Source: Persicobacter sp. CCB-QB2
GTDB lineage: Bacteria; Bacteroidota; Bacteroidia; Cytophagales; Cyclobacteriaceae
NCBI RefSeq assembly: GCF_001274635.1
Contig: NZ_LBGV01000001.1
Location: 992,001-1,056,000 of the forward strand
Reading direction: 5' to 3'
Length of the DNA: 64,000 nucleotides
The notes beneath the pieces were generated by a model. That model ran no database searches and had not been told where the DNA came from. It saw only the letters and a list, made by a program, of their open reading frames with translations. This document shows positions 26,838-36,700 of this stretch, one piece after another (position 1 is the stretch's first letter; every line of letters starts with the position of its first letter). The translations under genes were made by a program, and so were the position numbers.

Positions 26838-29006
26838 ATGAATTTCAATCCATACAAATTTTACTGTCAGGCGGTGGTATTCTTAATGGTGATTTTTACG
26901 ATCACCTCCTGCGTAGACAGCACCTTTGAGAATCCCTCAAAAGAAGTGGGCAACCCGATCCCACCGAATACGGCCACTATTTCTATTGCGGGATTGATCG
27001 CGGAATATGCGCCTTCGAGCAATAATATGATCAATGAAATCGACTCGGGTACGGTGATCGTTGGGCAGGTGATCTCCAGTGATCAGGCTGGTAATATTTA
27101 TAAGGAAGTTTATCTGCAGGATGAAACCGCTGGTATTTTAATGCGATTGGATGCCAGTGCTTTGTATAATGAGTACCCAATAGGAATGGAGATTGCGGTG
27201 GATTGTAGCCAATTGGTGATGGGCGCTTATGAGACCAATCCTCAATTGGGCATTCCTTCCATCTATAATAATCAACCATCTGCGGGTCGTATTCCTGCTC
27301 CGCTGGCCAATGAATATATCACCAAAGGCGCCACTAAAGAGTTGGAGGTCACTACGGTGAGCCTTGCTCAAATTTTCGGCAATATCGATGCCTATGCAGG
27401 GAAGTGGGTGAAGATTGAAAATATGTCTGTAGCAGAAGCGGATAGGGGAAAAACTTTCGCGAATGCGGAGGAACAAATTTCTCAAAACCGAAAGTTCAAT
27501 GACGGTACCGGCTTAGCGGATATCGAAATGAGAACTTCCGGATATGCGGATTTCGCCGGGCAAAAATTACCTGCTGGTACAGGTACGGTCTACGGCATCT
27601 TGTCTAAATTCCGCGGAGGACCACAGCTTTACATTAACTCATCAAGTGATTTAGTGGGCTTTGATGGAGACAATGGTAGCGGTGGAGAAGGAGAGATCTA
27701 CTTCCAGGAAAACTTTGATAACTGGCAGGACGGACAAGTGGCGGCAGAAGGTTGGAGCAATATCACGGCTGCCGGAACGGTGAGCTGGGTGAAGGAAAGT
27801 AGTGCCGGTCATTATGTAGCATTCAGTCCATTCCGCTCGGGAGATGCAAGTTCTGAAGGATGGTTAGTGCTGCCCGAAGTTGAGGGGGCTAATATGTTTT
27901 TGGAATTCCGCATGGCAGTAGGTTTCATGGTTGATGGACATACGGAAGTCATGAAGGTAATGGTGTCGGAGGATTTTGCTGGAGACGTAAATGCGGCCCA
28001 ATGGGTAGATTTTACCGACCAGGTGACCTTCCCGGAAGATATCGGAAAGTCGGAAGGGAAATTCTGGCAATGGAAAGGTTCTTCCATAGATCTTTCTCAA
28101 TTTTCCGGCGGCGTGCATATCGCTTTTGTATATTATGGTAGCGATGCCAATAGCACCAAGCTGGAGCTGGACAATATCGTTGTACGTGCCGGTGCGAGTG
28201 AGGGAGATGGTGGTAACACCCCAACTCCGGGTCCGGATAATTATTACCGAGATGCGGCGGATAAAAGTGGATATGAATTAAAAACCACCCTGTATCATAT
28301 CATTAATTATCAGACGGAGCAACTTACATACGGTGAACTTTGGACCGCCTACGAATCTACTGACCTTCGCGACGGGAACATCGTGTGGGATATGTATTCT
28401 CACAATCCTTCTGGTACGCAGCCTTATGAATATACCTTCCAAACCGACCAGTGTGGGAACACCCCCGGTCATGAAGGAGGTTGTTATAACAGAGAACACA
28501 GCTTCCCGAAGAGTTGGTTTGGCGGCACTGTTTATCCGATGTATACTGATTTGGTGTCGGTTGTTCCGGTGGATAGTCATGTGAACACCATTCGTAGTAA
28601 CTATCCTTATGGTGAGGTCGCTAATCCAAATTATACTTCAGATAATGGAGGGAAAAGAGGTGCAAATACCACGAGTGGTTACAGCGGAACCGTATTCGAA
28701 CCTATTGATGAATACAAAGGGGACTTTGCCCGAATTTATTTCTATATGGCGACACGCTATGAAGATGAAATCGCGAGCTGGGAAAACAACTCCACGCAGT
28801 CGGATGCCGTATTGGATGGGAGCTCAGACAAAGTGTTTGAAGACTGGCAATTGGAGTTGTTGTTGAAGTGGCACGAAAATGATCCTGTGAGTCAGAAGGA
28901 GATCGATCGAAATGAAGCGGTATACACCATTCAGAAAAACCGAAATCCTTATGTAGATCATCCGGAATATGTACAGAGTATTTGGGGCGTTAGCACTGCG
29001 CAGTAA
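26838..29006 (+). CDS. Surface lipoprotein nuclease: DUF5689 plus endonuclease I domain
   Basis: Start ATG 26838 gives a lipoprotein signal (Cys25 in FTITSCVDS); the longer reading from 26784 crosses an intergenic hairpin and was rejected. DUF5689 (about 45-265) is clearly related to that of the preceding protein (VGQVISSDQAGNIYKEVYLQDE). A choice-of-anchor J-like region follows (about 285-445, ENFDNWQDGQVAAEGWSNI). The last ~240 residues match endonuclease I (pfam Endonuclease_1), with the active-site segment CYNREHSFPKSWFGG and downstream TDLVSVVPVDSHVNTIRSNYPYG. This family cleaves DNA or RNA non-specifically outside the cytoplasm. It should be tethered to the membrane, next to its receptor. 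Confidence 0.9.
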   Translation: MNFNPYKFYCQAVVFLMVIFTITSCVDSTFENPSKEVGNPIPPNTATISIAGLIAEYAPSSNNMINEIDSGTVIVGQVISSDQAGNIYKEVYLQDETAGILMRLDASALYNEYPIGMEIAVDCSQLVMGAYETNPQLGIPSIYNNQPSAGRIPAPLANEYITKGATKELEVTTVSLAQIFGNIDAYAGKWVKIENMSVAEADRGKTFANAEEQISQNRKFNDGTGLADIEMRTSGYADFAGQKLPAGTGTVYGILSKFRGGPQLYINSSSDLVGFDGDNGSGGEGEIYFQENFDNWQDGQVAAEGWSNITAAGTVSWVKESSAGHYVAFSPFRSGDASSEGWLVLPEVEGANMFLEFRMAVGFMVDGHTEVMKVMVSEDFAGDVNAAQWVDFTDQVTFPEDIGKSEGKFWQWKGSSIDLSQFSGGVHIAFVYYGSDANSTKLELDNIVVRAGASEGDGGNTPTPGPDNYYRDAADKSGYELKTTLYHIINYQTEQLTYGELWTAYESTDLRDGNIVWDMYSHNPSGTQPYEYTFQTDQCGNTPGHEGGCYNREHSFPKSWFGGTVYPMYTDLVSVVPVDSHVNTIRSNYPYGEVANPNYTSDNGGKRGANTTSGYSGTVFEPIDEYKGDFARIYFYMATRYEDEIASWENNSTQSDAVLDGSSDKVFEDWQLELLLKWHENDPVSQKEIDRNEAVYTIQKNRNPYVDHPEYVQSIWGVSTAQ

Positions 29007-29030
29007 ATCATTGTTTCTGTTAATTTTTAA

Positions 29031-29060
29031 ACCATCCTTCTTTTGAGGGGTGGTTTTTTT
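29031..29060 (+). terminator. Terminator of the nucleic-acid utilisation locus
   Basis: ACCATCC (29031-29037) pairs with GGGTGGT (29048-29054, one G-T pair), followed by T7. Confidence 0.8.
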
Positions 29061-29086
29061 AGTCCGAATTAATCATGCTACAAGCT

Positions 29087-29252
29087 TAAGAACATGCTTG
29101 AAAGCACTACATCCGGCTGTAAATTCGAATTATTGCAAGCGATTTTGGATAATTTCTCAATAATAGCGCTGCTATTCTCTCAAAATATTTCTGTATCGCT
29201 TCTGCAATACTTCAAATTTTCACCACGAATTTTGACTTTTAAACACGCTCCA
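29087..29252 (-). repeat. Dispersed imperfect-palindrome repeat, copy 2 (inverted)
   Basis: The reverse complement of this stretch matches 14398-14561 over most of its length, including GAGCGTGTTTAA, ATTTTGAGAGAATAG, AGCGCTATT and GAGAAATTA. It is non-coding. Confidence 0.65.
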
Positions 29253-29475
29253 AGTTGACTTGCTTTTGAGAAATAATGAAAAAATAAAAAATTTGGCATG
29301 TAGATTTGCATTGGTTACAGGGGTGTATACGGTAGAAAAAATTGGGTTCTAATACTTTTCATCATATATTTTTAATGGAGGTCAGGGAAAAGAGGATTAA
29401 AAAATTCAATTTATTACATCGCTCAGCTGCTCATTTAATGAGGCCGTAAGAAAGGTCAGAAACTTACTAAAGCCC

Positions 29476-29970
29476 ATGAACAATCATTATGTAGTAGTGA
29501 TGAGACGCGCCTCTGACGAATTCCTGAATAATATGGAGGATGCCCAAACTGAACTTTTGGAATTTGCCCATGAAAGGGAAAAACAGCGGCTGTTTCTGAA
29601 ACTCCTTCGAATAGAAGGGCATGGGAGCGTTTTATTGAAACAAGTGAAGCCAGGAATTAGGGCTTTATGTCTGCTGCAGTATCATCGTTTGATGCGTCGT
29701 CTGAAAGGATACCATTTGTCAGGTTTTTGCCAAAATGAAATGCAGGATCGGGCCGATTTTTTTGATTGGAGATTGAGCCTTTTAGATTTATATTCGGATT
29801 CGAAATTGGGGGGCGAGGAAGGTATTTCTCCTGTTCAAAAAATTAAAATCCAGATGGAGGCGCTTACTTATGGTATTGAAATTTTAATTTCCAGAGCCGT
29901 GATTGGTGATTTTGGGGAAGGTGAATTATGCTTGGATGCTAAAATTTTAGCTGCTTATCCTGCTGTATAA
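29476..29970 (+). CDS. Hypothetical protein, 164 aa
   Basis: I do not recognise this protein. It is basic and helical in its first two thirds (RLFLKLLRIEGHGSVLLKQVKPG, LMRRLKGYHLSGF), with no signal peptide, membrane segment or catalytic motif. The reading frame has normal codon use for the window and a plain ATG start, so it is probably a real gene. It lies alone between a palindromic repeat and a truncated MITE copy. Confidence 0.55.
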   Translation: MNNHYVVVMRRASDEFLNNMEDAQTELLEFAHEREKQRLFLKLLRIEGHGSVLLKQVKPGIRALCLLQYHRLMRRLKGYHLSGFCQNEMQDRADFFDWRLSLLDLYSDSKLGGEEGISPVQKIKIQMEALTYGIEILISRAVIGDFGEGELCLDAKILAAYPAV

Positions 29971-29979
29971 GCAATATTT

Positions 29980-30100
29980 TTAACCCGGATTATTCAGGCT
30001 TCAATCCTCTTTCAGGTGCTTCCTTGGAAAAAACTCAAAATTGGAGACTGTTCCTTCATTATTCCCACCTTGCCGCCAAACGAGGATTTAAGCATGGATT
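29980..30100 (+). repeat. MITE-like element, copy 7 (internally deleted)
   Basis: The left TIR TTAACCCGGATTATTC (29980-29995) is intact and is the exact complement of the right TIR of copy 2. Most of the left interior is missing, and the right end (CGAGGATTTAAGCATGGATTT) has lost its TIR. Confidence 0.6.
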
Positions 30101-30288
30101 TCCTATGTAATTTAGTTCAAGTATGAGTGAATGCAGGCTTGTCTTTCCAATGCCTAATTGGGGAATACCAGTAATAGGGCATTATTTCTTTCTTATTACA
30201 CCTTGAAGCTTTTGATCGATTTAATCAGGAATTAAGCGTATTTCTCTAGATATCCTACATTTTTTAGGGAATTGGGAAATATAAAGCA

Positions 30289-30296
30289 TAATTTTG
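30289..30296 (+). promoter_or_regulatory. Candidate -7 box for the DEAD-box helicase gene
   Basis: TAATTTTG matches TAnnTTTG and lies 38 bp upstream of the ATG at 30335. There is no clear -33 box. Confidence 0.4.
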
Positions 30297-30334
30297 TGTC
30301 TGCTTCATAATTCGGTGGAGCGTAAGTATAAAAT

Positions 30335-31678
30335 ATGTCTTTTAAAAATTTAGGTTTGTCCTCCGAGCTGCTTAAGGCGATAGAGGAAAAAGGTTATCAA
30401 AAACCATCCCCCATTCAGGAAAAAGCAATTCCCCCCATTTTATCCGGAAGAGATCTTTTGGCTTCCGCCCAAACCGGGACCGGTAAAACAGCGGGCTTCG
30501 CATTGCCCATTCTGAATATTTTGCAAAGCAAACCTAAAAGGAAAGGCATAAAGGCATTGGTCTTATCTCCAACCCGAGAGCTTTCTGCCCAGATTTACGA
30601 TAATTTCAAAGCATATTCTACCGGGCTTTCCTTAAAGTCAGCCGTTATTTTTGGTGGGGTCAAGCAGGGGCCCCAGGTGGATAAAATTAAATCTGGCCTG
30701 GATATTTTGATCGCTACTCCGGGCAGATTGCTGGATCTTTATTATCAGGGAGAATTAACACTCGACAAAGTGGAGGTGCTGGTGTTGGATGAGGCGGACC
30801 GGATGCTGGATATGGGCTTTTATCAGGATATTCAAAAAATTCTTCGAATATTGCCGAAAGAGCGTCAGAATCTGCTATTCTCCGCCACCTTTAATACCGA
30901 AATCCGCCGACTGGCCAATAAAATATTGAAAGATCCACTGACAGTGGAGGTTGCCCCGCAAAATACCGCCGCCGAAACAGTGCGCCAGGTGTATTACCGT
31001 GTAGATAAGCCCGATAAAGCTTCCGCATTGCTTCATTTAATTGGCTCAATGGGAGGGGAACAGGTCCTGGTATTTTGCAGAACCAAGCATGGGGCTTCCC
31101 GACTCAGTAAGAAGTTGGAAAAGAAATCCTTTACCTCAGCCGCTATTCACGGGGATAAAAGCCAGCAACAAAGACTGAAAGCACTTGCGGGCTTTAAATC
31201 AGGTGCCATCCAGGTGTTGGTGGCGACAGATATTGCCGCCAGAGGATTGGATATTCCCCTTTTGCCTTATGTGGTGAATTTTGAAATGCCTAATGTGCCG
31301 GCAGATTATGTGCATCGCATTGGCAGAACCGGAAGAGCGGGTTCAGAAGGGGAGGCATTTTCATTAGTAGCAGAGGATGAGCAGGCCTATGTGCAGGCCA
31401 TCGGTAAATTATTGAAAAAGGCCGTAAAACTGAAAACCCTCCAAGGATTTGAGCCTAAACAACAGGAGGCTGGGGTAGAACAACGCGAGGTCAAAACCAA
31501 TAAGCCGTCACCCAAACCTAAACCGAAATCAAAACCCAAAGGTCGTGGAGGAGCTCCAAAAGCGAAAACACATAGTCGCCCAGGAAGCAACAGTTTTTCA
31601 GGAGGAAGAAAGAAAGGGCCATCCAAAGGCGGACAAAAGAATAAGAATACGGCGGTTGGCAATAGAAGAAGCCGATAG
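30335..31678 (+). CDS. DEAD-box ATP-dependent RNA helicase (RhlE-like)
   Basis: This unwinds RNA duplexes, typically in ribosome assembly or cold-adapted RNA turnover. It has all motifs in order: Q motif (GYQKPSPIQEKAIP, from ~20), Walker A AQTGTGKT (~45-52), PTRELSAQI, GRLLDLY, DEAD (~148), SAT, then RecA2 with VFCRTK, ATDIAARGLDIP and HRIGRTGRAG. The C-terminal ~75 residues are a low-complexity Lys/Pro/Gly/Ser tail (PKPKPKSKPKGRGG), usual for RNA-binding extensions in RhlE. Length 447. A hairpin with T8 follows, then a large repeat array. Confidence 0.95.
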   Translation: MSFKNLGLSSELLKAIEEKGYQKPSPIQEKAIPPILSGRDLLASAQTGTGKTAGFALPILNILQSKPKRKGIKALVLSPTRELSAQIYDNFKAYSTGLSLKSAVIFGGVKQGPQVDKIKSGLDILIATPGRLLDLYYQGELTLDKVEVLVLDEADRMLDMGFYQDIQKILRILPKERQNLLFSATFNTEIRRLANKILKDPLTVEVAPQNTAAETVRQVYYRVDKPDKASALLHLIGSMGGEQVLVFCRTKHGASRLSKKLEKKSFTSAAIHGDKSQQQRLKALAGFKSGAIQVLVATDIAARGLDIPLLPYVVNFEMPNVPADYVHRIGRTGRAGSEGEAFSLVAEDEQAYVQAIGKLLKKAVKLKTLQGFEPKQQEAGVEQREVKTNKPSPKPKPKSKPKGRGGAPKAKTHSRPGSNSFSGGRKKGPSKGGQKNKNTAVGNRRSR

Positions 31679-31740
31679 GCCGATTTGAAATAATAAATGG
31701 ATGCATGCGACTACTCATTATCGCAATGCATTATTAAGAA

Positions 31741-31772
31741 GGACTTTTCAATGGATGGAAAGTCTTTTTTTT
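31741..31772 (+). terminator. Terminator of the helicase gene, at the left edge of the repeat array
   Basis: GACTTT pairs with AAAGTC and is followed by eight T. The first ~20 bases (GGACTTTTCAATGGATGG) recur in similar form at 33214-33231 on the far side of the repeat array. Confidence 0.6.
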
Positions 31773-33108
31773 CAGCTTTCAGGCCATTCCCACTGGACAA
31801 CCCTAGTCTTAGTGTTACAGCGAGCAGAACGAGCATCACTAAGACCTTCTGCCGCCAAATTCGGTGTACTCGGTCGTAGTCGCCGCCGGAAGTCACTACT
31901 AAACCGCTCAATTCAAGGTGCGAAGACTACGACCAGTGATGGGGCAAATGTTACAATCAGTCTAGTGGGCTGGGTTTGTTTTCCTCTCCCTGATTATAAT
32001 GCTAAAGCGAGCAGAACGAGCATCACTAAGACCTTCTGCCGCCAAATTTGGTGGACTCGGTAGTGGTCGCCGCTGGACATCCCACACCCTGGTGGTAGGC
32101 TCCCGTCTACGACCCAAAATCCTCGGAGCATTCGCTCCATTAGCCCTGTTTCGGGAATTGGACGGATGCATCTGTAGAAAGAGGTCGTAGCAAATGTTAC
32201 AATCAGTCTAGTGGGCTGGGTTTGTTTCCCTCTCCCTGATTATAATGTTACAGCGAGCAGTACGAGCATCACTAAGACCTTCTGCCGCCAAATTCGGTGG
32301 ACTCGGTCGTAGTCGCCGCCGGAAGTCACTACTAAACCGCTCAATTCACGGTGCGAAGACTACGACCAGTGATGGGAAAGAGGTCGTAGCAAATGTTACA
32401 ATCAGTCTAGTGGGCTGGGTTTGTTTTCCCCTCCCTGGTTATAGTGTTAGAGCGAGCAGTACGAGCATCAATAGGACCTTCTACCACCAAATTCGGTGGA
32501 CTCGGTCGTAGTCGCCGCCGGAAGTCACTACTAAACCGCTCAATTCAAGGTGCGAAGACTACGACCAGTGATGGTTTCGGGAATTGGACGGATGCATCTG
32601 TAGAAAGAGGTCGTAGCAAATGGTACAATCAGTCTAGTAGGCTGGGTTTGTTTTCCCCTCCCTGATTATAATGTTAAAGCGAGCAGAACGAGCATCACTA
32701 AGACCTTCTGCCGCCAAATTCGGTGGACTCGGTCGTAGTCGCCGCCGGAAGTCACTACTAAACCGCTCAATTCAAGGTGCGAAGACTACGACCAGTGATG
32801 GGTCTTTTTTTTCTGCTTTCATGCCATTCCCACTGGACAACCCTAGTCTTAGTGTTACAGCGAGCAGTACGAGCATCACTAAGACCTTCTACCGCCAAAT
32901 TCAGTGGACTCGGTCGTAGTCGCCGCTGGAAGTCACTACTAAACCGCTCAATTCAAGGTGCGAAGACTACGACCAGTGGTGCTAAAGCGAGCAGAACGAG
33001 CATCACTAAGACCTTCTGCCGCCATTTTGGTGGACTCGGTCGTAGTCGCCGCCAGAAGTCACTACTAAACCGCTCAATTCAAGGTGCGAAGACTACGACC
33101 AGTGATGG
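31761..33108 (+). repeat. Mosaic array of ~123-bp repeats (unit A x7) with interspersed units B, C and D
   Basis: Unit A copies start at 31820, 32007 (only the first ~70 bp), 32253, 32452, 32679, 32860 and 32987; complete copies are 121-123 bp and nearly identical. Each complete copy has 10-bp perfect inverted arms GGTCGTAGTC and GACTACGACC (for example 32731-32740 and 32784-32793). Between them lie unit B (GCAAATGTTACAATCAGTC..., at 31944, 32190, 32389 and 32615), unit C (TTCGGGAATTGGACGG..., at 32151 and 32576) and unit D (TCTTTTTTTTC...CCCTAGTCTTAGTG, at 31763 and 32803). The order is irregular, unlike a simple tandem repeat. No cas genes are near and the unit length does not fit CRISPR. 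Confidence 0.9.
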
Positions 33109-33205
33109 ACCACTGATGGTGGGTGATCGCGATGGTCAGGTAATTGCATTAAAATTAGCTAAAAATGGAGGGTTCGATGGCAAAAACGGGATAGCCATAC
33201 ATTAA
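33108..33205 (+). pseudogene. Possible C-terminal remnant of a displaced gene
   Basis: Immediately after the last unit A, an open frame of about 32 codons reads PLMVGDRDGQVIALKLAKNG and ends in IAIH before TAA. Unlike the repeat it has protein-like composition, and it lies between the array and a partial duplicate of the helicase terminator. It may be the tail of a gene interrupted by the array. Its family is not recognised. Confidence 0.3.
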
Positions 33206-33231
33206 ATGTGAAAGGACTTTTCAATAGAGGG

Positions 33232-33731
33232 AGGACTCTTTCTTTTCTATCTTAAACTGTGGTAGTTACGATTCCAGCGAATGATGGCCTTCAAAGAATG
33301 ACTTCCTTCTCCATTCGGGTTGCGTAAGGATGGGAATTTTTTTCATTTTTTTTAATGAGGTAAAAAATTGGAAAATTGAAGGGCGATTGGGTTTTGAAAA
33401 TAGGGGTATAAATGAAAGGGTGTTGACAAAATATTTGTTCAGTTTCCAAATTGTGGTTCTTTTTTGGTCCTAATCCAAGTGGATTTGTTGGAATTTTATT
33501 TGGAATACATCCTTTAGCGGTAAATTTAATGGTAGAAGATTTTTTAAAGACAGTTGTAAAAGGGGAGCTTGGTTTTGTTTAGAAAGAGGGGAGCCAAGAT
33601 TTAGTTTTTATGGAATGTCCCTGAATATGACTTCAGTAATTATTGTATTATTCTCATATCATTGATTGAAATTGAGGCGCTTTGTTGCACTTTGGTAGGT
33701 AATTGGATTTTTATTAAAATGTTTGATTCCC
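33232..33731. other. AT-rich non-coding leader region before the Oar-like receptor
   Basis: About 500 bp with no credible ORF and no copy of the repeat families. A 65-residue minus-strand ORF overlapping the receptor start is not supported. Confidence 0.5.
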
Positions 33732-33739
33732 TACTTTTG
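33732..33739 (+). promoter_or_regulatory. Candidate -7 box for the Oar-like receptor gene
   Basis: TACTTTTG matches TAnnTTTG 40 bp upstream of the ATG. This spacing is typical in the phylum, though a -33 TTTG at the right distance was not found. Confidence 0.5.
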
Positions 33740-33779
33740 CGGCGTTCAAAAGAATACTTAACCACTTTGATTACCGAAT

Positions 33780-36700
33780 ATGCATAAGAACCTTTACGCA
33801 TTGGTAGCGTTGATGCTGACGTTTGTCCTAAGCACAAATCAGCTTTACGCTCAAAACACTACAGCTTCCCTGAGTGGAATGATTACGGACAATACCGGAG
33901 ACGCCCTGCCAGGGGCTACGGTCATTGCTGTGCACACCCCATCGGGTACCAATTACGGTAGTACCACCATGTTAGATGGTAAATTCACCATTCGCGGTAT
34001 GCGCGTAGGTGGACCTTATCAGGTAACGGTGTCCTTCGTAGGTTATCACGATCAGGCGGTAGAGAACATTTACCTGCAATTAGGTGAAACGCAAAAAATT
34101 TCCGTTAAGCTTCAGGAGTCGACCATTAATTTGGAAGGGGTAGAGATTACCGCTAACCTGAACAGCGATATCAACGGAGAGCGTACAGGTGCTGCCACTT
34201 CAATCTCTTCGGAGCAATTGAAAGGTTTGCCAACCATCAGCCGTTCTGCTTCTGACTTTACGCGTTTGACGCCTCAGTCAAATGGTAACTCCTTCGGCGG
34301 TAGAAACAACCTGTACAACAACTTCTCTTTGGATGGATCTGTATTCAACAACTCCTTTGGCCTTGATGTAGCCACTCCTGGTGGACAGGCGGGTGCGCAA
34401 CCGGTATCTTTGGATGCGATTGAGCAGGTACAAGTGTCTTTGGCTCCGTTTGACGTACGCGAAGGTGGATTTACCGGAGCAGGGGTAAATGCGGTAACCA
34501 AGTCCGGTACGAATGAATTTCACGGTACCGTTTATGGCTTCGGGAGAAATCAAAACATGATCGGATCAAAAGTATCCGGTGCGGAGATTCCAAATCTGGA
34601 TTACCAGAACTACCAGACGGGATTCTCCCTTGGAGGTCCGATTGTAAAGAATAAATTGTTCTTCTTTGTGAACGCAGAGATGGAGCGTGCAACAGAGCTG
34701 GCGCATGGTTACCGTGCGGCAAGAGCCGGTGAAACAGTCGGTGGAAATATCGCAAGCGTTGATTTTGATGATGCCATGGCGGTAAAAGATCACTTTATGA
34801 GTGAGTGGGGGTATGATGCAGGTGATTTCGAAGGGTATAACCATGAGAAATCCAACAACAAAATCTTGGTGAAATTGGACTGGAACATCAATGATCAGAA
34901 CAACTTCTCCATTCGTTACAACCGTCTGCGTGCATGGAAAGATATTTTGCCTCACCCGGAAGCGATTGGTGGTCGTGGTCCTCAACCCTATCGTTTGCCA
35001 TTCTCGAACTCTTCCTACGTCATCAACAACAATATAGATTCCTGGGTAGCGGAATTGAACTCCCGTTTTGGCAGCCACGCTTCCAATAAAATGCAGATTG
35101 GTTACTCACGTTTCCGCGATTACAGAGAGCCGTGGTCAGCACCTTTCCCGGTGATTGATATTTTGAACGATGCAGGACAGGTGGCTTTAACTGCTGGTTC
35201 TGAGATGTTCTCCACGAATAATATGTTGGATCAGGATATCTTTCAGTTCCGCAATGATTTTACCTACTACCTGGATAAGCATACCCTAACGGTAGGAACA
35301 AACACAGAAGTTTTCTACTTCAATAACTCCTTCAACTTGTTCTACTATCCTTGGTATACTTTCGGTTCTGTAGAGGAATTTTTGAATACGACAAAGGCAG
35401 ATATGGACTTCAATCAGGATGTAGTGAATTCACAGCAGAATGATTATGCCATGGCAGAAGTAGATGTCGCACAGACGGCCTTCTATATTCAGGACGAATG
35501 GCAAGCCGCTGATAACTTCAAGCTGACTGCCGGTTTGCGCGTGGATATTCCAATCTACTTGTCTTCAATTGACTATGATCCTGCAACCGCAGAGTTCGAT
35601 GGTTTTGTAGATACAGATGGTAATCCGGTAACGGTAGATCCTTCCAAATTCCCAAAATCCTCTCCAATGTGGTCCCCAAGAGTAGGTTTTAACTGGGATG
35701 TGAAGAATGATCAAAAGCATCAGGTTCGAGGTGGTACAGGGGTGTTTACCGGACGTATCCCATTCGTATGGTTGGGTAACCAGGCGTCAAACCCCTCTAT
35801 TCAGCCAGGTTATACTTTCCAGGTGAATGCTACCGCTGAGGATTTCAAATTCCCACAAGTATGGAAAACGAACATCGCTTATGACATGAACTTTGGTCAG
35901 GGATGGTTTGCTTCCGTAGAGGGTATTTACTCTAAAGATATCAATGCAGTGGTGCACCGTAACTACAACATGCGTAAACCTACAGGTACTTTGAACGGAA
36001 CAGGTGCTCCGGTTTTCCAGGGCGACGAAGCGAATATTTATTCTCCGGCAGTTGGTTATGAGACTTTCCTAGATGCAGGTGCGATTGTTTTGGAGAATGT
36101 GGATAAAGGTCACCAGTACTCTTTAACCGGTACCGTGAAAAAAGCATTCCTTTCTGGTTTGAACGTGATGGCGGCTTACACTTATATGGAGTCTAAGGAT
36201 TACACTTCGATTCCTGCGGAGATCGCAGCAGATGCTTTCCAGCGTAACCCAATCGTGGGAGATCCTAACCAGTCACAGTTTGCGCACTCTCGTTATGGTT
36301 TGCAGCACCGCATCATCACTTCTGTAAACTACAGAAAAGAGTACGGTGGTGGTAAGTGGGCGACGAACATCGCCTTGTTCGGTGAGATTGCAAAAGGTAA
36401 CCGTTACTCATACACTTATGCAGGTGACGCCAACCTGGACAACATCAACTTCAACGATTTGATCTACGTTCCTGCTTCTGCAGAGGAAATCAACTTGGTA
36501 GAGAAAAATGGTGTTTCTGCAGGGGAGCAGTGGGAAGCTTTGGATGCATTCATTGCACAGGATGATTACCTGAGCAGCCGTCGTGGACAGTATGCAGAGC
36601 GTCATGGCGCGATCTTACCATGGTATGCTCAGTTTGACTTGAAAATCTTGCAGGATTTCAACTTCGAGATCTCCGGTAGAAAAAACACTTTGCAGTTGTC

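Noticed and set aside
31761-33108. CRISPR array
   Set aside because: Units are ~123 bp, spacing is irregular, 'spacers' are themselves repeated units, and no cas genes are present.
31701-33205. Arg/Ser-rich ORFs across the repeat array (each A unit is close to 41 codons and open in one frame)
   Set aside because: Spacing between units shifts the frame, composition is low-complexity, and the second array does not keep the frame. A repeat, not a gene.
33640-33837. Minus-strand ORF overlapping the Oar-like receptor start
   Set aside because: Shadow of the receptor's leader; no independent support.
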